Assembly: GCA_018350325.1 (NCBI GenBank)
Contig: JAEVLN010000026.1
Span: 620,001 to 684,000, forward strand
DNA from: Globodera rostochiensis
Taxonomy: Eukaryota > Nematoda > Chromadorea > Rhabditida > Heteroderidae
Length of the DNA: 64,000 bases
Direction: 5' to 3'
Part shown: piece after piece, positions 22,815 through 33,170 of the stretch
Layout of the letters: each line of letters begins with the position of its first letter
Numbering within the stretch: position 1 is the stretch's first letter
The notes under the pieces: generated by a model
What the model was told of the DNA's origin: nothing
Databases searched by the model: none
What the model saw: only the letters and a program-made list of their open reading frames with translations
Position numbers and translations under genes: made by a program

Positions 22815-22956
22815 GCAGTGCTGGCCGAGGGGAGTTGCGATTCAGCGTCCGACCCGGCGACTTACGCAACGGTGAGCCTCCCCAGCACTGCCTGTGGCCC
22901 CGCGGAAACCCGGTTGGCCCCCGGAGGAGTATTTTCTACTCCTCCGGGTTTTTTTT
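22815..22956 (+). ncRNA. Candidate structured RNA ending in T8
   Basis: A GC-rich island in an AT-rich satellite folds well on paper. GCAGTGCTGG (22815-22824) pairs fully with 22882-22891. Inside it GAGG pairs with CCTC and GTTGCG (22834-22839) pairs with CGCAAC (22865-22870). Downstream, CCCGGAGGAGTA (22920-22931) pairs perfectly with 22937-22948 around a TTTTC loop, followed by eight Ts (22949-22956), as at a Pol III stop. I recognise no RNA family, and expression is not shown. Confidence 0.35.
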
Positions 22957-23134
22957 CGATTATGCTGATTTTAGTTTGCGTCCGATTGACAAATTTTGGA
23001 TTTTATATCGCCCATAACTTTGCCTTTTTTGTGTTTTTTCAAATTTTAAAATGATAAATTGGTTCAGTTTTTTACGGCGAATCCAACAAAAAAAAAATTA
23101 TTCAGATTGGACTTAAACTCACGGAGTTACAGAA

Positions 23135-23345
23135 GTGTCAAACATCCCCCCCCCCCTGGGGCCCCCTGGGGTTCAAATCCGCCCGACTGAAAATGTTTTT
23201 TTTTGCTTTTTTGCGCAACAATATGGATGGGGAAATATTTTTAATAAATATTACAAATTTTTCTGAATCTTTTAAAATTAAATTCATCTATGTGTAGTCA
23301 AAATATGAATTACTAAAAAATAAAACATCAAAAAAATACAATTAA
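23135..23345 (+). repeat. tRNA-derived-like repeat, copy 3
   Basis: A C-rich run, B-box-like GGGGTTCAAATCC, CGCCCGACTGAAAATG and an AT-rich tail match the copies at 19.6 and 21.5 kb. Confidence 0.5.
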
Positions 23346-24075
23346 ATTTAACAAAACTTCAAATTTGTGTTTTTTGAAAATTTTAAATGATAAATTTGTT
23401 TAGTTTTTTACGGCGAATACAATAAAAAAAAAATTATTCAAATTGGTTTAAAATTGACGGAGTTACAAAAGTGTCAAAATGACCAAAAATACAAAACTTC
23501 AAATTTGTGTTTTTTGAAATTTTAAAATGCTAAATTTGTTCAGTTTTTTACGGCGAATCCAACAAAAAAAAAATTATTCAAATTGGTTTAAAATTGACGG
23601 AGTTACAGAATTGTCAAAATGACCAAAAATACAAAACTTTAAATTTGTGTTTTTTGAAAATTTTAAATGCTAAATTTGTTCAGTTTTTTACTGGCGAATC
23701 CAACAAAAAAAAATTATTGAGATTGGTTTAAAATTGACGGAGATACAGAATTGTCAAAATGACCAAAAATACAAAACTTTAAATTTGTGTTTTTTGAAAA
23801 TTTTAAATGCTAAATTTGTTCAGTTTTTTACGGCGAATCCAACAAAAAAAAATTATTGAGATTGGTTTAAAATTGACGGAGATACAGAATTGTCAAAATG
23901 ACCAAAAATCTAAAACTTTAAAACTCGCGTGCGCCTTCAGCTGCCATTTCCCTTCTTGTCACGCGTGCGCCACCAAACATGAGGGAATTGTCATCATTTT
24001 TTCCTTTCTCTCTTTTCTCCCTCAAACTAACGTTGTCTCTCGGATACTCTTTCTCTGATTCACTTAAAGTGTCTT

Positions 24076-24262
24076 AGTAGTTACTACCTGCTTTTTCACC
24101 GGGTACGGTAATGACGTCATCAAAGCCAAAAGGTATGAGAGGGTTGGCGGCCAATTGAGCGCCCGCCAGCCAGATGAGCGCCAGACCATTTGAGCGCTGG
24201 CCATCTGAGTCCCAGAGCCCAGACCTATTGGCAGGGCTACTGCGAGACTTTATGCAAATTTC
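24076..24262 (+). repeat. Maverick terminal inverted repeat, left
   Basis: It begins AGTAGTTACTACCTG followed by CACCGG and TACGGTAA, and holds several TGAGCGCC-type words (24,155-24,215) and TGCAAATTTCG. The same landmarks occur inverted at 47,995-48,164. Confidence 0.85.
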
Positions 24263-24774
24263 GAAATCTTAAGACGTTTGACCATCTTGCGCACCCCTAT
24301 ATGGGGGAGAATGACGTCAGCCAAAGGGAATAAACAAATTGTCTCCACTGCAGTAGTGAGTGAGGGGGTCTGCAGCCAACAGCCAAGTTCAAACCCCTGC
24401 GCGAGCAAATATTATTTTTTAAAATTAAATATTTAAATTTAATTTAATAAATTTATAAAATTCTAAATTATTTACAAAATATAAAAAAAAAAAATTTATA
24501 AAATCCAAAATTTCTTAATAAATATCATTAATAGAAAAATCGTAAAGTAAAATAAAAAATTTCAAAATTTAAATAAAATTGCTTTCGATTGAAATTTGAT
24601 ACCTCATTTTGTTTATTTTACATCCAATAATTTCTCAATAAAATTTAGCTTGGTTCAAAAAACGTAAAGTAAAATTAAAAAAGTTTTCGCGTTAATATTC
24701 TGGCATTGTTTATTAGCCTTAAAGATTTGGCTTCATTGCTGCGACAATCTAAGGTTGACTTAACGATTTGAATA

Positions 24775-25262
24775 ATGGAATTTTTGGAGGATGACGGAAG
24801 GCCGCCAATGTTGGACGGTCCCTTTACCCCTGCGCGAAATGAAAGCATGGCAGAAACAAACTACAGCGACACCTCCAAAGATTTTCGTCTTGCCGACTGT
24901 CTGCCAATTCTCGAAAGCGTTGCGCGGGCTTATGACTGCATATACCCGCTGCCAAAGCTCGGGTCTGCCAATTTTTTGGCTCGCTTATATCTAATTTTAG
25001 GTCAAGACGCGACCATCACATGAGGGGGTGTTTGCTGATCCGTTCTTTGGCCTCGGCGAACAGATTGTACATATTCGAGTGGGAGGAGTGTTTAGAGGTT
25101 TGTTCCGAAACAGTTATTCAAAATTAAAATCAAACTTTAGCTGAAAGGCCACCTCGAAATGGAGGATGGATCGAGCAAGCGGGTACTTCACAAATTCTAC
25201 GAATAGTATAACGGGATTGAGGGCTTCGGCCGATTTCTTCGCGAGTGTCTGTTTAACTTTTT
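24775..25262 (+). CDS. Left-end small gene of the Maverick (uncertain structure)
   Basis: An ATG at 24775 opens a frame whose start has the pattern G-R-P-P-M-L-D-G-P-F-T-P. The gene at the opposite end (47243, minus) begins with a similar PPILDGPFSP, so the two face inward within the inverted ends. The frame may continue through short introns (possible donor near 24,960, acceptor near 24,997; another pair near 25,098 and 25,139) to about 25,262, but an in-frame TAG near 25,205 breaks the last part. I recognise no domain. It may be a decayed terminal gene. Confidence 0.3.
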
Positions 25263-25327
25263 CTATTTGATGTATTCCGCAGTGGAAGATTAAGCTTTTG
25301 TAAAATTTATTTATTGTAAACTATTTG

Positions 25328-25796
25328 TTACAAAGGCATAAACAAACTCGTCGGGCCTATTTGATCGATTAAAAAATGCATAACAACTTCAAAATCAAAG
25401 CCAACGGACATCAAATAAATAAAAGTGATTACATAATGGCCACAAACATTAGAAAAGATTGATTGAAATATACTTTTGTTAAAATAAATTTTCTTAAATT
25501 TTTCTGACAAAAATTTTTTAATTAAAGAGTTTGGCATATCGCCATAAGAATCAAAAAAATAGGCCTCTGTTGGCGACTTGGCCCAAATCGCGCACCAGTG
25601 AGAACCCGGCCTGCCAGCTCGGTCCTTAATATAAAATTAGCAATAAATAGTTTTGCAAAAACATTACCAAATTAACAATAAGGCTGCAGGGGAATCTTGA
25701 ACACGAGGGCAAGCCATCCGAAGGGAAGGTGCCCATAAAAAATTTCCTTGTCGCCGGATTCTCAAAGAGAATCTTGTCGATGAACCGGTTGTCCAT
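25328..25796 (-). CDS. Adenain-like cysteine protease (Polinton PRO)
   Basis: Two exons, 25796-25668 and 25624-25328, join in phase (GTAATG...TTAAG) into 141 residues. The family signature is clear: an N-terminal FFMGTFPSDGLP segment, GSHWCAIW with the catalytic histidine, YFFDSYG with the acidic residue, and a glutamine followed by NVCGHYV with the nucleophile cysteine. Adenovirus-type proteases mature capsid and core proteins; Polintons encode a homologue. The start is placed at the ATG inside the 3' end of the upstream small membrane gene, which overlaps by about 35 bp in another frame. All catalytic residues are present. It lies directly downstream of the major capsid gene on the same strand. 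Confidence 0.88.
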
Positions 25797-25998
25797 TTTG
25801 GCGCCGAATTCTCCTTTCTCGCAAGAACAAATAAAACCCAACGGCTGCAGCCCCTGCAGTCCCAAACAAATAGAGAAGGCAGAGCGCAAAGTGTATAGGC
25901 GACTTTTCGATCACCTCCGGGAAACAAAGAACAACCCCCTCGCGCGGGGATGAGGCCATTTGAATAATTTTTTCCAAGGAGTAATTGTCGTTTTTCAT
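25762..25998 (-). CDS. Small single-pass membrane protein
   Basis: This 78-residue ORF starts within the MCP stop codon (ATGA overlap) and ends inside the protease gene. Residues about 37-60 form one hydrophobic helix (FALCLLYLFGTAGAAAVGF), followed by a basic RERRIRR stretch, which predicts a single-pass protein with a positively charged tail. The family is unknown. Tight overlap with capsid and protease genes suggests a structural or maturation role, but this is inference. Confidence 0.5.
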   Translation of the reverse strand: MKNDNYSLEKIIQMASSPREGVVLCFPEVIEKSPIHFALCLLYLFGTAGAAAVGFYLFLRERRIRRQNGQPVHRQDSL

Positions 25999-27382
25999 AA
26001 GGACAGGTCACTTGTAATTGATCTATTACGATCAATTAGAATGAGGCCGTCGGCCTCTCCGTAGGCTATTAAGGTGACGCCCTCGGGGGGAACAGGCTCG
26101 GAAAATCGAATGTTCACCGCAGTGCATCCCTCCTTGATCAGCTCAAAGCCAGGCGAGTCTTCCTGCGAGTTGGTCATTTGAAAGACATAAAGGCAAAAAG
26201 CCGTCTTGAACATGCTGTAGCTGAGGCCGTTGCTTTCGGTTGTACAAGCAAGGCCGAGGTGTTCCTGCGCGTCATGATAGGCCCTTGCATAATTGTTGTT
26301 TTTGTAGTCCAAATTGTAGGGGTATTGGGGGTATGTTCTGCCAGAGGCCGTTAGTTCAATGTCCCTAACCTAAAAAGGAAAAACGCGTGAGCAAGTTTTT
26401 AATTGGTTCTTACGTTATGGTGATTAAAGAAAAAGGGGTTCTTTTGTTTATGGCCAATGTAGTTCTGGTTGGCGACTAGCCCGATGATGACCCTTCTTGG
26501 CACTTCCTCCGTGAACAAATTCGCAGAAAAGTCGTATCGGCCCCCGGTAATGAACAGGGACTTCATAAACGATTTGCGAATCCCAAATCTGGCCGGCTCA
26601 ACATCCAGCTTCCTTGCAATGTCCAAACTCAGCCCGTCCATTAGATCGACAGTTTTCACAATCAGCCGGCAGTCGGAAATTTCCAAAACAAATTTATCTT
26701 TTTCTTTTTCTTGGTGCAGCATAAAATCGTCAGACTGCAGCGCGAGCTCAATGTCAATCTCCACATTGCTAATCATATACAAGTCTTGGTTGAATATATC
26801 GGCACTTAGCTTGCTGATTGTTTGATAGGCTTTGCTTTCAGCCAACGGCTTCCTTCGCTTATCATTGGCCTTAGAAAGGTCAGTATCGCGAAAATAGCCC
26901 GCCACCCCAAAATAGGCATCCTTTGCAGCAATCGGATAACTGAGTTCCGTGTCGAGGTACACCTTGTAGCTGTACAACTGGTTGGAGTCGTACACCTCTC
27001 GCTGGTTGATATGCACTTTCAAGTTTCGAATAAAGGTTGCCCCGGGCATTTGGATTAGCCCAACCGAGTCAGACGGCCCAATATTATTAAGCAATCCATC
27101 TTCGGCAATCTTTTTGATCTTAAACTCAGTGAACACAAAGACCTTGCTCAGATCAATATAACTGGTTATTGGGTGAATCTAAATTTAATTGGCGATTGAG
27201 TACGCAAAGACAAATTTATCGATCACCTTAAAATGAAAAGGCCTAGAGCTTATCGGGTTCAAGGTCAAATATTCCCTGTAGCTTGAGTTTGACACTGCGC
27301 AGTTTGTTGGGGGAGTCGTAAAAAAGTCTAGCCCTGCATTTGCCACCTCCGCACTCGCAACATCCACTTTTTTATACAACAT
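25995..27382 (-). CDS. Major capsid protein (double jelly-roll, F54H12.2-like)
   Basis: Three exons are proposed: 27382-27212, 27178-26414 and 26369-25995, giving about 436 residues. The first intron would be only 33 bp (GTCTTT...TTTAG); the two stops in it lie in the coding frame, which supports splicing. The protein shows the order typical of the nematode F54H12.2-like family, now known as Polinton capsid proteins: an N-terminal DFFTTPPT and YREYLTLNPIS, a YIDLSKVFVF strand, INQREVYDSNQLYSYKVYLD, and a C-terminal segment with GRTYP and YARAYHD. It would form the pseudo-hexagonal capsomers. The real start is ATG 27382; the TTG at 27397 just upstream is in frame. The gene sits between the core-like protein and the protease. 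Confidence 0.85.
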
Positions 27383-27397
27383 TAGCAAAGCAAACAA

Positions 27398-27916
27398 TTA
27401 ATAATAACCGAGGGAATCAAATCGTTTCTTTTTTAAAAGAGCTCTCTGGGGGACAGTTTGTCCAACAACGTCAAAAGGCTTCAAAATGATTTCCGCTTTT
27501 GTCTTCTTCCCTCTCCTCTTTCGTTTACCCCTGCCCTTTTGTAGTGATGAGGAGGCCTTGTCCAACAGCTTTTTCGCCCCCTCTTTTCCCTCCGCCAACA
27601 GAGCTTCCTTTATGTCGCCGCCTTTCGAGACTTGGTTGAGGACTCTCGCACCAGTTTCGAGGCCCTCCTTGCCAAGTTCTGTGGCAATATTTGCAGCGTA
27701 AGGCTTAGCAGCAGAGATCATGGGGCGCAGGTAGCGCCACAAATTTCGCAGAACAGCCCCGACTCCTGCCCCTTTTTGGCGAGGGACCCCCAAAAAGTAC
27801 CCGTATCCCCGCTGAAAAGTCGGCAAGCCCTCAAAGTAGGCTATAGGTCCGCTGCCTGTTTGCTGATAAAACTGGTCCACCCGCAAGTTGGAGCCGTCGA
27901 ATATTACACGAACCAT
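27398..27916 (-). CDS. Basic core/minor capsid-like protein (PX-type)
   Basis: A single uninterrupted ORF of 172 residues. The N-terminal third contains FQRGYGYFLGVPRQKGAG, the middle is an amphipathic alanine/lysine-rich helix (KPYAANIATELGKEGLETG), and near residues 130-140 is a strongly basic GKRKRRGKKTK cluster that could bind DNA. Small proteins of this layout, compared with adenovirus pVI or pX, occur next to the capsid gene in Polintons. The glycine-rich site before the helix could be a protease cleavage site. It starts 3 bp after the penton stop and ends 15 bp before the MCP ATG, so it sits inside a tight gene row. Confidence 0.6.
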   Translation of the reverse strand: MVRVIFDGSNLRVDQFYQQTGSGPIAYFEGLPTFQRGYGYFLGVPRQKGAGVGAVLRNLWRYLRPMISAAKPYAANIATELGKEGLETGARVLNQVSKGGDIKEALLAEGKEGAKKLLDKASSSLQKGRGKRKRRGKKTKAEIILKPFDVVGQTVPQRALLKKKRFDSLGYY

Positions 27917-27919
27917 TTT

Positions 27920-29940
27920 TCAAAAGGTCAGAACCTTTTTAAACTGAAGCGTCAAAACTACTTGCCCAAAATCAAATGGAACTTCCCTAAAATAGATTTT
28001 AAAAGGGGCCTTAGAAGTAAGTACACATACCGGCCGGTCAGTGTTCTAATCTCAACATCCAAAACATCCACCTCGCGGGCGATTATTTTATGAAATAAGG
28101 GGGTTTGGAAATCTTTCTCAACCACGCTCCCTGATTTGCCTTCAACTGCAATCACTTGGAGGAGATTGGCAAAAGTATTTCCGAAAATCATGCTTTCAAT
28201 GATCCCGCTGTTGAGGTAGATACACAAATGGCTCACGCCGCCGCCCAAATCAACCGAATATTTGGCGAGATCCTCGTTTAGGATCTGCTGTTCCTGTTCA
28301 TAGCCAAGTACGTAGGCCAGCTGGTCGGTCAATGTGATATGGGAAATTTTGTTGTCGAAGATTTTCAGCATAAATCTGCCAATATCCTCCATATAATAGA
28401 AACGGAATCCTTTGATGAGCGCGATCAACTCTTGTTTTTCCTCTCGCGTTTTTGACCCATAGTTTTCGTCGTACCCTTCGCGTTCAAACAACCCTTTGAA
28501 CTCTGCGATGTTCCGCTGAATTTGGGCGGAAGGGTTAAACGCCGGCAGATCCCAGGGCAACTCTGGGTGGTGAATCCGATATTTATCAACTGCGTTGGCA
28601 AAGTGGTATTCATCTTTTTCGTGCAGATAATGAACATCGGGGGTTGGGTCTTTGCCATGCGCTAGGCGCATCCATCCACCCCTATACGGTTTCAACTCCT
28701 TGAGAAACTCGAGCTCTCGCAGTTTAAATTTTCTTTCTTGATCTCGCCGCATTCTCTCTTCTTCTTTATTTTTGTCTTGGCTGGCGCTCTCTTGTTTTAG
28801 TTTGCCAACTCTCTCGCTCTCCTTCCGCTCATTCTCCTTCCGCTCATTCTCCTTCCGCTCATTCTCCTTCCGCTCATTCTCTTTCCGCTCATTCTCTTTC
28901 CGCACATTCTCCTTCCGCTCATTCTCCTTCCGCTCATTCTTTTTTCGCTCATTCTCCTTCCGCTCATTCTCTTTCCGCTCATTCTCCTTCCGCTCATTCT
29001 CTTTCCGCTCATTCTCCTTCCGCTCTTTCTCCTTCCGCTCATTCTCTTTCCGCTCATTCTCCTTCCGCTCATTCTCTTTCCGCTCATTCTCCTTCCGCTC
29101 TTTATCCTTCCGCTCATTCTCTTTCCGCTCATTCTCCTTCCGCTCTTTCTCCTTCCGCTCATTCTCTTTCGGCGCATTCTCTATCCGCTGTAACCTCTCT
29201 GTCTCCTTACGCACAGCCTCTAGCCGTTGTCTCTCAGTCTCTTTGCGGCCATCCTCTAGCCATTTCTGCCCCTTGGCCTTTCGCTCATTCTCCGACTGTA
29301 GTCTATCTTTCTCTTTTTGCTCAGCCTCCACCCGCTGCAGCCGCTCTGTCTCTTTACGGTCTTCCTCCAAGCGCCGCAGGCGCTCTTTCTCTTTACGGTC
29401 TGCCTCCAAACGCCGCAGCCTCTCATTTTCTTTTTCGTACGCAGCTCTCTCTTTTTCCTCCCTTTGGGCACGCTCCCTCTCTTGAGCTTCAGTCTCATTT
29501 CTCACAGACAGGAGAGGGGCTTCCTCAACGACTTCTAGGTCAAAGAGCTCTCCTTCCTCTTCTACAAGAGCTGCCCTTTTCCGCGTCATCAACCGTTCCA
29601 TCTCGGATATCATGCCATGATGGATCCCACGCTCAAGTTGTTGTGGCGAAAGAAAACTCCCGCTTGGCACTCTGAACCTATATTTACGGCCATCGCGCAG
29701 ATGTACAATCACGTATTGTTTCTCAAGGGTGCCCACTGTTGCCCAACTTAAAGGTAATTGGCTAAAAGCTCTTGCCCAATTGGCCTACCTGTTGGGATAA
29801 ATTATGCCAGACATTCCCACCATCCACCCGGACCCCTCAAACACCAATTTCTTTGGCAGATGAACTTTAAATTTATTCGTTTTATTCCCAACAAACCCAG
29901 GCGTATTGCTGGGTAAAATTACAAAAAAGGAGTTGCTCAT
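27920..29940 (-). CDS. Penton-like minor capsid protein with a KENER repeat
   Basis: Three exons are proposed: 29940-29789, 29746-28025 and 27986-27920. Exon 1 has SFFVILPSNT and GWMVGMSGIIYPN, the usual N-terminus of Polinton minor capsid proteins. Residues about 90-370 are a highly charged predicted coiled coil that includes more than 20 near-identical five-residue repeats (K-E-N-E-R, encoded at 28,805-29,165). The C-terminal single jelly roll follows: YSVDLGGGVSHLCIYL, FGNTFANLLQVI, LDVEIRTLTG. The last short exon restores the expected terminal strands after a GTACTTAC donor. The protein should close the five-fold vertices. The copy at 34490-35976 lacks both the KENER tract and the jelly roll. 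Confidence 0.8.
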
Positions 29941-29972
29941 TTTTAACAAATCGACAAAATGATCAAGTGAAA

Positions 29973-30726
29973 TCACTTCCCGCCTGTGTACGGGTGATAG
30001 TGTCCGTTCTTTGTCGGGGCGTCCCTCTTTTGGTGCTTCATGATCAAGTCCGTGCAGTCAAAGTTCAGCTTGGCACAGTCGCGGCAGAAAGTTTGGGTGA
30101 ACTCCAAACGGCCCTCGCCATTTTGGGGAGACAGCATGAAACGGCGGTCGCCCAGCAGGAAATTGGCGTTTTGGCAATCTTTGCACATAAACGTGAAGAT
30201 GCCATACTAAAAGGGAAAAAGTTTAAGTTTAAGTTATTTAGCAGGGGTTCTCTTACCTTGGGTCGAGCGAGCTTCCAAAAGATGGTTGGGTAGTCAAACA
30301 CACTTGGCTGGCTCTTTTCCTCGCCTGAAGTGAATAAATCGCAAGGCCTGCGATCTTAGAATACCGTCACTTTCGTTGGCCCGAATTTTTCGGGGCGGCA
30401 GCTCCTCTGGTTCTTGTTGTTGTTGTTTGTCCCAGCGAGGCTTTCTTCCCCGTTTGGAAGGCCCAGATTTTTCCACAAGGGGCTTTCTGTCGTCCTCGTC
30501 TTCGTCCAAAATGATGACATCATTTTCGGGTTTTTCTAAGTTTTTTGTTTTAAAAAAATTGTAATAACGGAAAAAGTAACCTTGTTTAATTTTACGAGGC
30601 CCATTATTCTCCTTGCTTGAATCCCCAAAGTTTGGCTCTATAAAACGGCGCTTATGACGATTTATAAATTTTGAAATTACTTTGGCTTTCCTCCAGAAAT
30701 TGTTCATTTTGTCTTTTAGGAGCCAT
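29973..30726 (-). pseudogene. AT-hook/zinc-finger protein, copy 1 (frameshifted)
   Basis: This is the counterpart of the intact gene at 36012-36764. The ATG is at 30726, but one extra base in exon 1 near 30,662 shifts the frame and ends it after 24 residues. Later exons are preserved: an acidic stretch, an AT-hook-like KRGRKPRWD, then MCKDC, FCRDC and a final cysteine in NFDC with the GGK C-terminus. It is transcribed divergently from the PAZ gene. Confidence 0.7.
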
Positions 30727-31025
30727 GAATAAAAGATGACAAAAAATAATGACTTTCGCGTAAAATGATCTGCAAAAATGTTTGGGGGAAAAGGGAAAAA
30801 GAAATAAGGGTGTTAGCTCGCAGGGACCTCCAGACAGTTGCGTTACGAAATAAACGCCCCGCCCATTCGCCTCCTTGAGAGAGAGAGAGAGAGAGTACGT
30901 GCGTGTTGAGGGGCCCCAACCAAAGATAGAGAAAGAAAAAGGCGGGAAAACCAAATTTAAAAGCTAAGGCCCAAGCCCTTTATTGATTTTTTTTCGTCAA
31001 ACATTTATTCTTCATTTGTTCAAAG
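30727..31025. promoter_or_regulatory. Divergent promoter region, copy 1
   Basis: This 299-bp non-coding interval separates leftward structural genes from rightward PAZ/packaging genes. It contains a GA run (30,876-30,895), ACGTGCGTG and GCCCGCAGGGACCTCCAG-like sequence shared with copy 2. No TATA box is obvious. Initiation here is inferred from gene orientation. Confidence 0.5.
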
Positions 31026-31578
31026 ATGATCCCATTGACTACCGCCCTGTCAAAATTGTTAAATTGTAAGCCGGAAAATTTGGCGGAATATTTGAATAAC
31101 CCTGAGGCGGTGAACAAAGCGTCCGGCTACTTGGGCGGCAAAAAACTCAAAACAACATACTTGAGCCGTGACGGCACAACAAAGGACGTCAAATTTGGCA
31201 ATTTTTCACTAAAATCAGCGTCGGACACCTACGCTTTTGAAGGATTTCTTGGCATGTTTTGTCATCATTTTCCCCCTTCACACTACCACCCTCCTTTTCC
31301 AGAGGTCAAAGTCCACCAATATTTCTACATAAAACACCGAATTCGGCTTCTTTACCCTCAGTTGAAGTGTGTGGTGGAGTACCACAACAAAGGCCACAGC
31401 AAATATTACCCCTTGGGCAAGTTTAATACCTAAGGGGATTTCGAGAATTGGCCCTTTATTTATTTATTTAGAGTTGTTAGCCATTGACGAAAGTGCCGAA
31501 GGAGGCGATAAAGCGTCTGACGACCACAACTACTTGGACTACTTGAGTTTCCGAACTTGGCAGACTCCAGTCTATTGA
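31026..31578 (+). CDS. Stand-alone PAZ domain protein, copy 1
   Basis: Three exons, 31026-31251, 31303-31416 and 31472-31578, give 148 residues. Both introns start with GC instead of GT (the second is GCAAGT, the classical GC donor); splicing them brings all parts into one frame. The C-terminal half has the PAZ core: VHQYFYIKHRIRLLYPQLKC followed by VVEY and KYYPLELLAI, which is the nucleic-acid-binding end of the domain in Argonautes. The N-terminal half (LKTTYLSRDGTT to DTYAFEG) fits the PAZ beta barrel. There are no MID, PIWI or Dicer RNase domains. PAZ binds 3' ends of small RNAs, so a role in blocking or hijacking host silencing is conceivable, but that is inference. It stays intact although neighbouring genes in this copy are broken. 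Confidence 0.78.
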
Positions 31579-31590
31579 GTGGCGCAGAGA

Positions 31591-32009
31591 ATGAAACGGG
31601 CAAGGCCATCGCCGGAGTTTCCGGAGATTGAGTTCAACGTCAACACAATGGGTCTGACCGTGTATTGTCCCCGGCACCTGAAAACCCCGCGCTTGGTGCC
31701 ATGGGACCAGCCGGGCCGCTGCTCTCGCTGCAGGAGCGGCACTGTCGAGCTCGACTACTTCATTCAGGCAGAGGGCGTTACAGTTTTCTCGACTCGGCTC
31801 AAAAACAGGGGCGAACACTTTGTGCCATTTGACGAGATCGGTAAAGGTTTTTGTGTAAATTAATCAATAAGTTGATTTTAGTGGATTTTGGCGACAACGC
31901 CAAAATTCGAATAAGATCGCGCAACAAAGTGTTCACTCTGCCATTGAGGCAGCCGGAGGTTTGGCAAGCTGAATCTGTTGCAGGGGCCGGCCAAGTGTTG
32001 GCAGTTTAA
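31591..32009 (+). CDS. Zinc-ribbon-like protein, copy 1
   Basis: Two exons, 31591-31840 and 31882-32009, encode about 125 residues. CPRH followed 20 residues later by CSRC could bind zinc, and a tryptophan-containing C-terminal tail follows (LRQPEVWQAE). The ATG lies 12 bp after the PAZ stop. Copy 2 (37597-38067) is 142 residues; this copy stops earlier. I recognise no named family. Confidence 0.6.
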
Positions 32010-32116
32010 CCGCCGACGGAAGTGATAAAGGACGGAGAGGAGAGGAAAGACACAAATTGATTTCTTACCTAAAATTGAGGCCGATCAATCAATCAATCAT
32101 TTTAATCTTTTTTGTA

Positions 32117-32803
32117 ATGGACTATCCAAGAATAAACGAGCAAGAGTTAAAATTTCCGATCCCCTGCGGGATTATTGTCAGTGGGCCCTCATCGTCGGGC
32201 AAAACCCAACTGGTCCTTCGCCTATTAAGCTGCGCAGACGAAATGTTTGCCCCCCCCCAAGGCAATAGGTTAGCGCTTGATGTTTACAGATTTATTGGCT
32301 GATTAAGTTTGGGCGTACTGCGAATACTCTGCGCAGATTCCGGAATTGGAGAGGCAGGGCATAATTGTTCACGCAGGGGCCCCATCCGACGAAATGTTGA
32401 ACAAGTTGCCAAAACCCTTTCTCATTGTATACGACGACCTGATGGGCGAGATTGACGCGAAAAAGTTGGCCGACCTGTACACCAAAAAGTCACACCATAA
32501 CAACTTTGCGGTGATTTTCCTCACGCAAAACCTATTCGACAAGGCAATGAGAGTGCCAAGGTCAAACGCCCAGTATATTTTCCTCATGAGGGCACCAAAC
32601 GATATGTTGAGTATTCGTTGGCCACTCAAATATTTCCCCGCGAGCAGGGGTTTCTGATTGACGCTTATAAACAGGCTTGTGCAGAGCCGTATGGGTATTT
32701 GTTGGTGACCCTTCACGCAAACACTAACAACATTTTACGACTGAGGACAAACATTTTTCCGGAGGACGACGAAAAAATTATATTTATTTCCAAAAATGGG
32801 TAA
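32117..32803 (+). pseudogene. Packaging ATPase, copy 1 (frameshifted)
   Basis: This is homologous to 38111-38803. The Walker A segment GPSSSGKT is intact. A C9 run near 32,250 is two bases short relative to copy 2, and four bases are missing near 32,617, so the frame is broken at least twice. Walker B (LIVYDDLM) survives in an isolated frame. Confidence 0.8.
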
Positions 32804-33170
32804 ACACGAAAAGAAACAGCTGTTCGGACAACGCGTGTTGGAAAATTACGAATATTTGAAAACCCTTGGAAAAGACATCCTCCCAGAAGAAGATACGTCC
32901 ATTTGTTAAGCAGAGCCGGGTGTGAGGAGCTGTTGACGTTGGTGGAAATCTGTTTGAATATTTTAAACGGAAGCTTTTGTCTGACCACAAACAAAAAGCA
33001 GAAGATTACCCCCTTTGCGAACTTTATTCGAAAAGTTGGCTCGAGCGAGAACGAAAAAGTGGCAGGAATTGGCTTTCAATCCGGCGGTTCACTGTTGCCC
33101 CCCTATGGCACCGTAATTGATGAGTCGCGCGCGATATTTGCTTACCGGGACGAGAGATGGCAAACAAACT
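32796..33170 (+). pseudogene. Conserved 131-residue Maverick protein, copy 1 (frameshifted)
   Basis: This corresponds to 38796-39191. Homopolymer indels, for example an extra A near 32,870, and base losses up to 33,120 split the frame, while segments such as LLTLVEICLNILNG remain readable. Confidence 0.75.

Larger units (their letters stand above)
22455..23915 (+). repeat. Satellite of ~135-bp units, interrupted
   Basis: About seven units contain GACGGAGTTACAGAATTGTC, GACCAAAAATACAAAAC and TTCAGTTTTTTACGGCGAA. The array is interrupted by the GC-rich island at 22,809-22,960 and by a tRNA-like repeat near 23,140-23,345. Confidence 0.8.

Noticed and set aside
22809..23054. Protein-coding frame over the GC-rich island
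   Set aside because: The frame crosses perfect hairpins and runs into T-rich satellite; structure explains the composition better.
28772..29485. Long plus-strand open frame rich in SFRSF
   Set aside because: It is the antisense shadow of the KENER repeat in the minor capsid gene.
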